NCBI GenBank assembly: GCA_964006375.1
Contig: OZ023267.1
Location: 32,297,266 to 32,361,265 of the forward strand
Length of the DNA stretch: 64,000 nucleotides
From: Tillus elongatus
Lineage: Eukaryota > Arthropoda > Insecta > Coleoptera > Cleridae
Reading direction: 5' to 3'
Part shown: piece by piece, positions 49,057 through 60,391 of the stretch
Numbering within the stretch: the first letter of the stretch is position 1
Layout: every line of letters starts with the position of its first letter
Notes under the pieces: model-generated
The model's input: only the letters and a program-made list of their open reading frames with translations
Databases searched by the model: none
What the model was told of the DNA's origin: nothing
Program-made: the position numbers and the translations under genes

Positions 49057-50774
49057 CAAGCCCTAACATCTATATGTTGGGACAAGCTAATATTTTGGAA
49101 ATAATAATACAACGGCTTTTCCAAACGACTGAATTATTTAGTTTATACTTTTAAATACAAACATAACAATATATCCTAGACCATTTAAAAATGTTTCTAT
49201 GATTTGGTAAAGCAATCGACATTAGCAGTGGAGTACTTTGTCACTTAAGGTTCAAATTAACTGACAACTAAATGTTGGGACAACTTGAGAATAAAGCTAA
49301 ATTTAATATAGGGTCACATCACCCTTAGCTTTAACAACTGCTTGGACTCTTGCAGGCATTGTATTGACCAAAGATTGACACATTTCAACAGAAAAATTGT
49401 CCCAGATTTCTTCTAGTTTTGTCCGTAAATCAGATATTGTACATTAAGGGTGGTTTCTTAAATACTGGTTCATTTTATGTCGTACGGTTTCTATCACATT
49501 TAAATCCGGACTGCTAGCTGGATGGGATAAAACCTTTACATTATTATCACCAAGCCACTTTTTGGTTGATTTTGCCGAATGGTATGATGCTCCATCTTGT
49601 TGAAATGTGGAATCATTGTCGGGAAACAATTTTTGAATACTAGGCAAAAGTGTGGTTTGAATTATCTCTTGATATTTTTGGGCATTTACAGTGCCCTCTA
49701 TAAATTTTAAAAAACCTAGACCCCTTGCCGACATGCAGCCCCACACCATAATTCCCTTTGGGGACTTAACAACTCTTTTCAAGCAATCTTTATAAAAGGC
49801 TTCTGTTTTATTCCGTATTACTCGTTTACGGTGGTCTTCAACGCAAACATCAAATTTAGCCTCATCACTAAATACTATTTTATTCCACTCATTTTCTCTC
49901 CAGAGTAGTTTAGATCTTTCCCAATTATATCGGTTTTTCTTCTAAACCTATGTTAACAGCGGCTTTTCTTTTGCCTAAATAAGAAATTTTATGAGACTTT
50001 TGATACTGTATGAACCATTCAAAAGTAAACTTACCTCGTAAAATCCCAGACCGCATTTACGCATGTATTTTCGACAACATTCTCCAGATATATTTAATCC
50101 AGTTACCGTGTTCCATTTAGTAGTTATTTCTCGAAGGGCGCTTCTTCTTGACGACTTGCATATTTTGACTAAATTTCGCAAATCGCTTTCAGAAACGAGT
50201 TGCGGTCTTCCCGAACTTCTGCCCCGAACATCCAGATTAGCAGTCGCACTGAATTTTTTTATTATATTGTACACTGTAGATTTTGAAATAGTTAAATCAC
50301 TAGCAATGTTACGCATTGTTTTACCCTTATGGTATTGATGAATAATAATTTCACGTAATTTCTGGTTCGTAGCCTTTCCACGACCCATTATTTAAATTAA
50401 ATTAACAATAAAGTACGTCAACAATTACTAACATCACTACTTGACGTTTTACATTAATGGCCAACTGCCAAAGGACAAATAAAATAATTTTGGCGTTTAT
50501 ACCAACGCCGCCTATAACTAAATTAAACATTTTAAGTACAAGATTTGTGCTTGTCCCAACTTTTAGTTGTCAGCAAGTTTGACCCTCCAATGACAAATTA
50601 CGCTATTATTAATAGATATTACTTTACCAGGGCATAAAAAGGTTTTTTAATAATATAGAATTTACTGTTATGTTTGTATTTAAAAGTAAAAACTAAATAA
50701 TTCAGTCGTTTGAAAAAGCCGTTGTATTATTTCCGAAATGTTAGCTTGTCCCAACATATAGTTGTTAGGGCTCA
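49057..50774 (-). mobile_element. Tc1-like element with IR/DR-type ends
   Basis: TA flanks 49055-49056 and 50775-50776. Outer inverted repeats of about 115 bp begin CAAGCCCTAACATCTATATG (left) and a close match on the right. A shorter inner motif repeats the core: acaactaaatgttgggacaa at 49264-49283, and its inverted counterpart at 50551-50577. So each end carries two direct copies of a transposase-site-like motif about 200 bp apart. Length 1718 bp. The transposase is on the minus strand. Confidence 0.9.
49444..50388 (-). pseudogene. Tc1-like DD34E transposase with a 60-nt intron-like segment
   Basis: Exon-like part one (50388-50035) reads MGRGKATNQKLREIIIHQY, an HTH (TMRNIASDLTISKSTVYNII), GRPQLV, and ends RKCGLGFYE. 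A 60-nt segment with GTAAGT and TTATTTAG ends (49975-50034) follows in phase 0. Part two continues AKEKPLLT, has two TAG codons, then WERSKLLW, IVFSDEAKFD (first Asp), GIMVWGCMSARGL, FQQDGASYHSAKS (second Asp) and SPDLNVIETVRH (Glu, 34 residues later). It ends at 49444. The catalytic triad is preserved and lesions are few, so this is among the younger copies. Confidence 0.85.
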
Positions 50775-50776
50775 TA

Positions 50777-51690
50777 CATATAAAAGATTTTCAACTAAAT
50801 ATTTACAGCCAATAAGGATTTTTTTTAACTTTGTGGTCACTTTGAGTTAATGTCACCCCAAATTTGGTATTTCACTAGAAATTGAATCCACCCTTTGAAA
50901 AATTTAATCTTTGCTACGTATTTGTAAGACACTTTCAATTTTTTGCAACCCAGGTATAAGAGCATTTTCTGTAGTAGCTGGCTCTAACAAGAACGGAATG
51001 TTGACCTAGTTTTTTTCCATCTCGATGTATAAAAAAGAAGCACTTATCTGTTGGATTTGTATTTGAGAAGTCGGCAACATCGTATTCGACGTAAGAGCCA
51101 GAGCTGGAATTCAGCTCTCGTCATCGTAACTAGTACAAGCTTAAAGATTCCCGTTGAGTTTTAGTTACAGCGACGCACATAGACAAAGATCACCTATTCA
51201 CTTACCATGAATTCTTATGGGAGAGCGTCATCGAATAGCCGGGTAATGTGCCAGTTACCGCGTCTGCCAATGATCTCCACATTTATCTGCTACCGTCGTC
51301 TTGTTCAAAATGTTCCAAGTTTTATTCCAGGCTTTGTGCCATTCCTGAATTACCCTCTATTCGGTAGGGCAATACCTTGTTAAAATTTAATATCTTTAAT
51401 GTTGATTTTATCGACGATAGCTTGTTGCCTTGTGACATTTTATTACCCTGGATGCTATGCTGTTAAAAATAATTTAAATCAAGCCTTAAATAATTGATAA
51501 AAGTCATGACAAAAAGTAGCCAACATTCATATACTTAGCGGTTGCCAATCTATTTTTTATAAAAAATAACCTAACGGCGTTATGATAGTGAATTTTCATA
51601 AAAATTGTACATTATCAGTACGGCATATTACTCAAATTAACACTTAAAAGGGGTAAGTACACTTGAAGAACCTAAACCACCACAACATAT
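50777..51690. other. No gene recognised; one TA-core-like motif
   Basis: At about 51568-51592 the sequence cggcgttatgatagtgaatt resembles a TA-core 5' module. No gene recognised. Confidence 0.4.
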
Positions 51691-51696
51691 TTTAAA

Positions 51697-51736
51697 GACC
51701 TTATGAGCGTTTCACTGACCACGTCAGCTTCATCAG
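51697..51736 (-). ncRNA. Hammerhead ribozyme-like motif, Penelope-associated type
   Basis: On the minus strand: CTGATGA (51736-51730), a small stem-loop ctgac-gtg-gtcag, then GAAAC (51713-51709), an 8-9 base loop and GTC (51699-51697). Known: CUGAUGA...GAAA...UH with a very short stem III is the layout of hammerhead motifs in Penelope-like elements. A Penelope-like relic lies 2 kb away on the same strand. Stem I pairing outside the core looks poor, so the motif may be a decayed copy. Spacing after CTGATGA has one extra base. Confidence 0.45.
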
Positions 51737-51745
51737 AGGATGAAA

Positions 51746-52135
51746 ACTTTGTTGAAGAAACAAATTGGTACGCCCCTGTCTGTTTATTTTCATTCGGTTG
51801 CACTATCATTTAAGTTTCTACCTGAAATTATTTATCTCTGGATTTCACAATCCTTTCCAATTTGCTGGTAATCTTTACCCTCTAGACGTCTGTATCGCAT
51901 TAGGTTTACTCATGAACAATGCCATACAAAGAATACTTATATACCGTTAGGTTCTTTATTGTAAATAACTTTAGCTGTCGTTGACATATTCTTTAGATGC
52001 ACACAGTACATTTTCTTCACTAGGACTAATGTTTCTATCTAGTTGGCCATTCTGTATTACTGACATTATGTTATGTCAACTACGTCACCTAGCGTTACGC
52101 GAAATCTCGATAAAAGCAAGCCTTTCACAAGGTAC
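51746..52135. other. No feature recognised
   Basis: No gene recognised. Confidence 0.4.
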
Positions 52136-52140
52136 AAGTC

Positions 52141-52345
52141 AGTTCTACGTTCGATCTCCTCTTCTTAAATTCTTGGGACTCCGAGTTCCCAATTTTCTAC
52201 TTAAACACCGCTCGCGTGTTTAAGCCCGTTCAGTGCTACAGTTCTACGCCAGATCTCATCTTCTTCACTTCTTGGAACCACGAGTTCCCAATCTTCTACG
52301 TAAACTTCGCTAGTGTGATTAGGCCGGTTCAGTTCAAGTTCCAAT
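52141..52345. repeat. ~99-bp tandem repeat, two and a fraction units
   Basis: Units start agttctacg near 52141 and 52240. Shared landmarks are gatctc-tcttctt, cgagttcccaat and ttctac-taaac. A partial third unit begins near 52339. Similar tandem repeats occur in some long terminal repeats, but I found no partner LTR. Confidence 0.7.
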
Positions 52346-53665
52346 CTTCCTACAGAAATTCCGTTCGTACAGTATTACAGTGAAAAGTCAGTGTTTTCTT
52401 CGAAATTAGAAAGTATACGCGCAGTTAAATGCAATAACAATTAGCTAATAAGATTGTGAAATCTCCTGAATAATCCATTAAATCAAGTGTAAAACCGTAA
52501 ATTGTAAATAAATGTTAAGTTCAAAGTGTATATAATAACAATACAACATATATAAATATAAAAAAGTGTATTATTGAAATCTTCTGGAATCTACTGCACC
52601 TAGAGTCATAAATACAGTCCACATCTTCAACATATTCTTCTTCCAACGCTAATTAGCAAAACGGACACGTTAGCGAGGGTGGGATCAATCCACCTGCAAA
52701 ACATTGGGGAAAGAAAACAAGCTCTTTCTGCCCCAAATTTCTAAATTAAACTAGCAGTTACAGTGTATTTATATCGCACCTAGGTAGACGAACTAATCCG
52801 AAGTAAAAATTGTAGTCGGCGACCTATCGTTTGTCTGTTGTGTCAGTATTGAACGGACGAGGTCGAAGATCTACTTTAATCTTCTGGTTGACAAATTTAT
52901 GAGGTCTTATCTAATTTAAGGACAATGGACTTAAAATAAAGAGTACCGATATATTTAAGGAGGCTCACGTTCTTTTTGATCAAAAAATTTCACTATGTAA
53001 ATATTGGAGCCCGTGACGAACGCCGACAAGCACATCTGGAGAACATATCAATAACAACCGCCCATTAAAAAACAAAACGACTGTTTTCCTCACAATGTTA
53101 ACATTAACAAAGGATAAATATTCCAACTAAAATTCTACATAAACACAAGTATGTATATTGATTAATTATTATAGTAATAGTAATATTTATTGTTACTAAT
53201 TTTACAGCACATCATTTGACAAATAGGTTTTATACTTGTTCCTGCCCAAGATGTAATTTTGACGAAACAGCTTCAAAAATTGATACCAAAACGTCAATAG
53301 TTGCATGTGAATTTTGACTTACCAAATTACCAGGTGTTATTTTTCTATTTACCGACTCCATCCCGAATTTCAGCCATTGCCTCTACTTGTACCGAAAAAC
53401 AAACCATTTATTAATATCATTTGCATTAAACCATTATATTTCTTGCAATATTTAACCAAATAAACATAAATACACACTAGGAATTTACAATCCGCTAAAC
53501 GTCATATTCTACGTAAAAACAAATATTTATTGTGACTCCTCAGATACAAAGAAAAAGAAAGGGGTTTTTTAAGTCGAGAGCTAAACGTAGAGCATAGTAT
53601 CTGTATAGACCGGCCGAGTTATTGCCAATAATGTATTATTCTGCCAGGCAGATTAGGAGTGTTTA
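52346..53665. other. No gene recognised
   Basis: It may include the 3' untranslated part of the Penelope-like element to the right. No frame or repeat recognised. Confidence 0.4.
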
Positions 53666-53670
53666 GATGG

Positions 53671-54319
53671 TCAAATGCAAAGTGAAAATAAAGGGCTTGA
53701 AATTAAAGGGGCCGCAGGATTCAATGACGTTTTGTTCTTAATCGACCTTGATATATAAATACTTTTGAAAGCACCAGGCATAGTTTTATGTCTAACATTT
53801 TTGACAAGTTTCAAATTTTCCTTGTCAATGTGGTGATTATTATCCCATATAGGTGGTGCCACACATGATTTGTCTACCGTACCATATCGTAAATATGCGA
53901 GATGTTCCCGAAATCTGGTGGCTAGGTTTCTCTTGTTTTGACCCACGTTTTTAAGATTACAATCTTCGCAACCTACCTCATAAATGCCCCACATTTCAGT
54001 GGCTTTGTCTTGGTCTTTCGTATTACCCAACAAATTTTTTAAATTACTTTTCGTCGAAAAAATCAAATGTAAATCCGCTTTCTTAAAAATACGTTCCAAG
54101 CCCTTTGTGATACGTGGTTCATAAGGTAGACACACAAATTTTTTCACTAGTTTATCTTTCTTTAATGTCGTGTATTCAGCTATAATTTTCTTTGTTCTGT
54201 GTTTGTTAACCAATTCGTCCACTAAACCATCCGAATAACCGTTATATTTCGCCACATTTTTTATGTAATTTAATTCTAATTATATCTACTTTACTTAACG
54301 GAAAATTTATCAATCTGTT
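53671..54319 (-). pseudogene. Penelope GIY-YIG endonuclease domain
   Basis: Minus-strand frame reads NGYSDGLVDELVNKH, KKFVCLPYEPRITKGLERIF, STKSNLKNLLGNTKD, then GIYEVGCEDCNLKNVGQ, where GIY and the second motif (normally Y-VG, here NVG) are seen with the Cys pair typical of Penelope enzymes, followed by RNLATRFREHLAY. It ends at 53671. A small frameshift lies near 54270. Known: this domain nicks target DNA in Penelope-like elements. The changed tyrosine in the second motif would probably impair it. Confidence 0.85.
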
Positions 54320-54330
54320 TACCAAGAAAT

Positions 54331-55070
54331 CCTGTCTGTCCTCCGGGCAGTCTGCGCGGCCAAAGTCAGGTCAACACTAGTTCCGGAGTGTGCTGACGCC
54401 TTTGGAGGGCTAGCCAGGACGAAGGAGGTGCAACAGGTGTGGGTTCTGGGACACTGTGGCGTAGCGTGGAATGAGGTGGCGAATAATCTCGCAAGACTCG
54501 GTTCCCGGCGGCCGTTCTGTGGCCCGGAGCCTGCGATAGGCATAAGTAGGAAGACAGTCTCTCTCGCCTTTAGACAGGTGTACCGAGGAAGCAATTGAGA
54601 GGTACTGGGGGTCGGTTGGTGGCTGCAGGCAGGCGAGGGAATTCGTGGAGTGGCCGGACAGAGATAAAGCTGTCTGGATACTCGGAAGGAGTCGACCTAC
54701 TCTTCGCCGCATCCTTGGGGTGCTGACAGGCTACTGCGCCCTTATAAGACATCTCACATTGATAGGCGTAGAGAGGGATTCCATTTGCCAGGAATGCGGC
54801 GAGGATGAAGAAACGTCCTACCACTACCTGTGTGAATGCGAGGCTTTTGGGAGTCTTCGAGCAGAATTGTTCGGATTGAGGACTCTGCAGAGGAATCAGG
54901 TAACTACCGTCCAATTGAAGACCGTCACGGCCTTCATCTCGAGGTCGAGGCGGTTTGGCGACGGAACCGAGGAAGAGTAGAGCACGGTTGCTGGGTTGCT
55001 GGGGTTGGCAAAAAGGGCCCATTGTGGCCTACTTGCTTGGCGTTGGCCTCCACACCACTGCTACTACTAC
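54331..55070 (+). mobile_element. R1-type LINE RNase H end, inserted in Penelope
   Basis: Perfect 11-bp repeats taccaagaaat (54320-54330 and 55071-55081) flank the insert. It carries WVLGHCGVAWNEVANNLARL and GPEPAIGISRKT (RNase H end), then TLRRILGVLTGYCALIRHL and CQECGEDEETSYHYLCECEA (Cys/His cluster) in a second frame. The insert is 5' truncated and ends with a (cta)n tail. Orientation is opposite to the Penelope-like element. The 3' tail differs from the 14 and 57 kb LINE family. Confidence 0.9.
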
Positions 55071-55081
55071 TACCAAGAAAT

Positions 55082-55620
55082 TTAAACTAGCAGTTTTTTG
55101 TGCAAACGTATGATGTGAGTCGTTAGGAATATAACTAATAGTGGTAGTTTCCTTCCTGTAGACATCGAATTCAAGCGAACCATTATTTTTATTTTTAATA
55201 ACTATTACATCTAGAAAAGGCAGTTTATTGTTGATTTCTATTTCGTGGGTAAATTTTATTGAGTCAAATTAACTATTTAGTTTTTAGTAAATTCTTCAAC
55301 CTTGCATATATTTGTGTCAAACACTGAAAAAATATCGTCGACATAACGAAACCAAACTCTAGGGAAATACCCATTTTGATTTTTTAAATCCGTATCAAAT
55401 CTACTCATAAAAAGGTCTGCAATAAAATAGGATAATGGATTGCCCATTGTCGTGCCTCAAGTTTTTTTTTTGAAATTTGAATGATTGAATGAAAATTTGT
55501 CACGATAACCCATTTGCTCCATCCCAGTTTTTTTATGAATAGCTGCATGAGGTTACACGGTTGTCTGAGTATAGGTACAATATTTTTGCAACGACAGAAA
55601 ATTTAAGTGGTACGGCAACA
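55082..55620 (-). pseudogene. Penelope reverse transcriptase fragment
   Basis: The minus strand reads GNPLSYFIADLFMSRF, then VWFRYVDDIFSVFDTN with the YVDD catalytic motif, then NNKLPFLDVIVIKN and SLEFDVYRKETTTISYI. Stops and a frameshift interrupt it after the YVDD block. This is the palm and following part; the N-terminal part is not recognised. Confidence 0.8.
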
Positions 55621-56227
55621 GTGTCTGAGGAGGATGTTTTGACATAGTAGTTTGTTTCTGATGCCTGTCACGTGTGCTGGGTCACCGATGAAGGAGGATT
55701 CTGTATGCCTCAATTTGTACGCATTGCTCTCCTCAAACCCCCTCTAACTCTTTAGCTTTCAGCACACCTTAAATGTCATATTTCCCTAGGATCTGTTGGC
55801 AAATTGAATATTACATATGTTGATATTCTAACATGACTCGAAACCTGATACTACCCCTTTGATCGTAGGCAAATTTTTATTGCATACCCTCTGTCACTAT
55901 ACGTAACAAATGCAGGGATGTTTCTATACATACAAATGATACAGCCAGATGGTTCCACGGTTACGGCCTATACAAAACGATGGGTTGTTATTGCGGTTTA
56001 TTTAGAAAGTGTTTCTCGATAGCATAACTTGAAAAGTGTTGAGATATATTCGTAGTCGACTAGGCAGTAAGAATCAATAAGTGTTTTTGTGTTTTCACTC
56101 TTTCTTTCTAAAAACTAAATCGATTAATCGATTGTACAAGAGCATGATACAGGGGAATTTTGCCAAAATGAAATATCTAGTTTTTCATTCTGGCGTAAAG
56201 TATGAGCATACCATGGATTTTTTTAAT
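55621..56227. other. No feature recognised
   Basis: No gene or repeat recognised. Confidence 0.4.
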
Positions 56228-56305
56228 GGCCACCACTGCGTCGATGATTGGCTATAATTATGGAAATAGGCTGGCGTTAAAAAACAAAACATACACAGAT
56301 ACACA
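56228..56305 (+). mobile_element. SINE family A, 3' fragment
   Basis: Matches the end of the SINE at 60392-60750 (gcgtcgatgattg, ggaaataggctggcgttaaa, then an acaaaacatacacaga tail). The tRNA-like head is absent. Confidence 0.65.
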
Positions 56306-56404
56306 GGACCTAGAATCATTTGTTTATATATTAATAAATTTCTTTTAGAATATAATATCTATGGGGAAATAAAAATGGTGCAATGATGACTAAAGCTGGT
56401 TCAG

Positions 56405-56720
56405 ATTTATTTATTTATTTATTTATTTATTCCACACAGTGTAATACAGACATGGTTCAATTGTACAGTTTACAAAACTTAGATATTTTTACAGTTTAGA
56501 AAGTGCTATTTGTGATTGGAAAATGGTGGAAGTTTATTTTAGCATATGCTCTAAGTCTAGTTGTTTTCTTCGTTAGTTTGTTGTTTTTTAATGTTTAGGT
56601 CTTCTGGTAATCTAATTTTATTTTTTCTGTGTTTATCCCAATAAGTTATTGCCTCAATTCATCCACTGGATTATTATTAAACGCGTAAATGAACTAAAGT
56701 CTTAACTTAACTGATATATA
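56405..56720 (-). mobile_element. Probable LINE 3' end with AAAT tail
   Basis: A ttta repeat at 56408-56433, followed by non-coding sequence, looks like the complement of an AAAT-tailed LINE 3' UTR such as those at 6122 and 35582. No coding part is attached, so the assignment rests on the tail. Confidence 0.4.
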
Positions 56721-56914
56721 CTGATATAACTGATATAACCAGTTGTTTACCTTAAAGAGAATAAAAGGTTTCTATGAAGAACTGTCATTGGTATTGATGC
56801 AGGTCCACCATTAAGGCCAGAAAAAAATACTATCTAAAATCAAAAAATCCAAATTTTTTCAAAGATTTCAACAACCAATAAATTTTTTTACGCTTTTAAC
56901 GGCGCCATTTTTAT

Positions 56915-56985
56915 CCCAATAACCAAGTCTGCATTTGCTATTTGCTACCGTTTCGGAAATCCCCAAAGTGTCCCTCCTTATCTTG
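56915..56985 (+). pseudogene. piggyBac transposase, left fragment (split by LINE)
   Basis: Patchy translation FATVSEIPKVSLLI fits the segment before the last catalytic region of piggyBac transposases. The following residues (SLHDGDEMYPDTRK) occur just after the LINE, near 57945. Short and decayed, so uncertain on its own. Confidence 0.4.
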
Positions 56986-56989
56986 TTCA

Positions 56990-57930
56990 GGAGACCGTGA
57001 AGAAGCACATGGTTGCAATGAGGTCAGACTTCGCGAGTCCGCGAATCTGCAGGGAAAACAATTTTACAGTGGAAATCCCCGACCGCGAGGCATGGAGTGG
57101 GGAGACGCCGGGCCTACCACGGGAAGCGTACGTCTGGTTCGCGGACGGATACGGCTGGGAGCGTGGGACCGGGGCAAGCGTTTATTCGGAAGGACCGAGA
57201 GTAAGTCACAGTATTTACCTCAGAGCTCATGCAACGGTATTTTGGGCCGAAATGTACGCCATCTTGCACTGCGTGCCAGAGAACAAGAGGAGGGGCTACA
57301 CCAACAAGCCCTAACTGGCCCACGGGTTCATTCCAGGCTGGTAAGTGAATGCCGAGACGAGACAAGCGACCTGGCTGGGCAGAATGACGTCACCCTGATT
57401 TGGGTGCAGGTCACTCGGGCGGCCAAAGGCAATGAAGAAGCTGACAGTCTCGCCAAGAGAAGGTAAGCAGAACCATTTATTGGACCAGGACTGGTCCTGT
57501 GCGTGACGAAGAGCACTGTCCAGGGCTCAGACATGGGAAGTCAGAAACTGAGTAACCCAGTTTAAAGAGAGCTGATAAATCTTAGCAGAGGACAGCTCAG
57601 GAACACAACAAGACTCTTGACTGGACACGTGGCTGTCAAGAAACACCTGCATTAAATGGGGAGGTTCGAGGGGGCCCTGGAATGGAGACCCTGCGGCGAG
57701 GGGAACTGCCAGTTTAAAGCTCTGGAGCGCAAAAAATAACTGATTTACGGACAGTCTAGACCGGAGACAGAGCAATATCAAACTTCAGCCGAACAATTGC
57801 TGTGCAGACTGGTTCAAGGCACAGTGATTTTGGAATGGATGGAGTAAAAAAACAAAGGGCATGCACAATAGGCCAAAGGCTGCTGTACTATCGGGGCGGC
57901 AGAGACACGGACGAGCCCTAAGAGGAAAAA
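56990..57930 (+). mobile_element. R1/LOA-type LINE, 5' truncated RNase H end plus 3' tail, inserted in piggyBac
   Basis: RNase H pieces in alternating frames: FADGYGWERGTGASVYSEG (first acidic residue region), HATVFWAEMYAILHCV (second), and AGQNDVTLIWVQ with AAKGNEEADSLAKRR (third region and C-terminal His area). It ends with the family tail at about 57858-57930 (ggccaaaggctgctg, ctatcggggcggcagag, then a purine-rich end). It is the same family as 14221-15208. Frameshifts make it dead. Confidence 0.8.
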
Positions 57931-57939
57931 ACTACACTC

Positions 57940-58480
57940 CTCGTTACATGATGGCGATGAAATGTATCCCGACACCCGAAAGTCCCAAATTGTCTGGACT
58001 ACAACGTAACCAAAGGTGGAGTGGACACTGTAGACTAAACGTGTGCCGCTTACTCAGTTTCTAAAATAGCAATGAGATGGCCATGTGTCGCTTTCTATAG
58101 TCTGATGAATATTGCTGTTGTTAATGCTCAAATTTTATTCAAATTTGCCTGTCCAACCAAGGCACCTAAGCATCGAAAACTTTTCTTGAAAAATTTTCCA
58201 TTTAGCTTGGTGAAAGAGCACCTTATCTTCAGAACAAATCTTGCATATTTACCTCAAGATATAAGTGATTTTCTTAAACTGAATTACGGGCGGTCTGTTT
58301 AACCAAGGAAAGAAGAAGAAACCTTTCCAAACGCTGTGTATGCCAACCATGTGTATTGGAGATGAAAAGATCTTCTGCATCAATGAAGTGTTGCCGTTGC
58401 AAATCTTTTACTTGCAAGAACTATTCTACGGTTGAGGTGGTCTGCCACAATTGCAAGAATGAAGGTACGGATCTAAACGA
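57940..58480 (+). pseudogene. piggyBac transposase, C-terminal part
   Basis: The frame reads DYNVTKGGVDTVD, a TAA, then TCAAYSVSKIAMRWPCVAF and NIAVVNAQIL, the conserved block around the last catalytic Asp and the following helix of DDE_Tnp_1_7. A frameshift after 58302 leads to the C-terminal cysteine-rich domain: MKCCRCKSFTCKNYSTVEVV and CHNCKN. The upstream half is missing apart from a short piece at 56915. Terminal repeats were not recognised. Confidence 0.8.
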
Positions 58481-59098
58481 ATAGGCTGATGGAATTTATA
58501 GTTGATTTTTTTTATCAATGTTTTTTTTTATTGCTCCGTTAACATTGCTTTTATTATTATTATTTCAATAATATAATTTTTGCGGTACTCTCATGTATCA
58601 TTTTCTTTCATCCCTATAGCAACGTCTTAACATTAAAGTAAAAAATTCAGTGAATATGAATTGCGTTAAATTTACGACACGTGCTTGCGCAAAGGAAATT
58701 AAGGGGCATGCCTGCTGGAAGGTTAACTAATTTGTAAAGTAGAAAACATTTACCAAAAGCATATTCAAAAAAACACATTTGCAACCTAACCTAACCTAAT
58801 AACATATGCGTTTCGGCGTCCTCAACCGTCTTCAGGCTTATATATTGCTGGAACCATAACAGGTAAACCAACAGCAAGCATTGAATAGTTTTAAACTTAT
58901 GCGACCTATCTATCTTTGTTACCACTACCAAGATTGTTAAAGAAAACGCCACAGCTTTCTATAACACATCCTTCCAACTGCTCATACTAAATTTCGCCTC
59001 TAAAAAATCAAGATTAAGTTAGACAGAAACACAATTAAATTAAATCTGTTCCGTTCCTAGAATGTAACCAATACCATTTTTTATGCGTTTGCTTAGTG
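58481..59098. other. No feature recognised
   Basis: No gene recognised. The last eight bases (gcttagtg) may be the target-site duplication of the hAT element. Confidence 0.4.
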
Positions 59099-60391
59099 CA
59101 GCGTTTCTCAACCTTTCAGTATTTGCGACCCAATTTTCAACCATAATTATAATCGCCCCTCTATTGTCTTTCGTGAACCATAGCGGACATTCTCGCGGCT
59201 TCTAGAGAAGTTCCGATTTGTTCCGAGCATTATAGAGCGTCTGCGCAGCATGTATAAACGTTTCATCTCGTCCAGTTTCAACCAGTCTTAGTAGTGTCGA
59301 TTCTTCTACCGTCAATGTGTATGTTGTAATTGCCATGTTGACTGCAATTCCCGATCTTCGAGTAGCAGTAATTTTATACAATGTATGCAGCATCATGGAT
59401 GAACTTTTAAGTGGCAGTAAGCGAGCATTTGTTGATAATATGGCATCAACAAGTTCACAGACGAGAGTGTTTCTGAAACCAAAGTTAAGAAAATATTCTC
59501 AAGAATATTTAAAGTTTGGGTTTACCAGCACTGAAGAAAATGAAGAAGAAAGGTCCTTGTGTGTCGTGTGCTCAAAACTTTTTGCAGCAGACTGTTGAAA
59601 TCCAGCCAAGAGACGGGGGAGTGTGACGGTTCTAAATATCACCTGCATATTTTGCCAAAAAATTAGTCCATACATCTATCAAATGATACTGTTGCTTGTC
59701 AAAAGATATGCTGAAGATATACAATATCAGTTTTTGGGGGAGCTGCGTGACAATTTTTTACAATTAAGCCTGATAAGTCAACAAATAGCATTAGAAGAAC
59801 TAGTATTCTGCAAACCAATAGAACCCAAAACTTCAGCACTTGTAGTGTTTGCTATCTTAAATGATTTTTAAAACGAAGCAAATATACAGTGGAAAAATTG
59901 CGTCGGAATATGGACTAATGATGCTCGTAAAATGTCTGGAAGATTTCAAAATATACAAGCACGTGTGAAACAAAAATCTCCATGGTGTATTTGGGCACAT
60001 TGCATGATACAGATAGAAGCTCTGGCTTCCGAGGAAATGAGTCCTGGTCTGAATACTGTGCTAACCACGGTGGTAACTGTAGTAAATGATACAAAAATTG
60101 CACCCCTAAAATCAAGTTTTGCGATGATTTCTTTGTGATGAAGTGGAGCTACTCGATCGACATATTTGGGAAATACCTTAAATCTTCAACCCCAAAGTGC
60201 AAACGCACATATGTTGGATACGATTGATAAAGTTAGTGCGTTTTGTAGAGAACTGGAATTATGGAGCAGAAATGTAAAGCAAGAAACCTAGCAACCTTTG
60301 CACATGCAGATAACCGTGTCAAGACTTACAACGTTGAAGAACAACATGTGAAAGTTGTTTCTGCAATCAATGAAAATCATTTGGCCATGCT

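Larger units (their letters stand above)
53671..55620 (-). mobile_element. Penelope-like retroelement, split by a LINE
   Basis: The minus strand carries a Penelope-type reverse transcriptase relic (55620-55082), a LINE insertion (54331-55070), then the rest of the protein with a GIY-YIG endonuclease (54319-53671). Removing the insert and one 11-bp duplicate restores FLVNRLINFPLS across the join. The right edge and terminal repeats were not defined. Confidence 0.85.

Noticed and set aside
51950..52750. Tandem-repeat region considered as a long terminal repeat of a retrovirus-like element
   Set aside because: No second copy, no primer-binding site I could defend, and no gag-pol sequence in the window.
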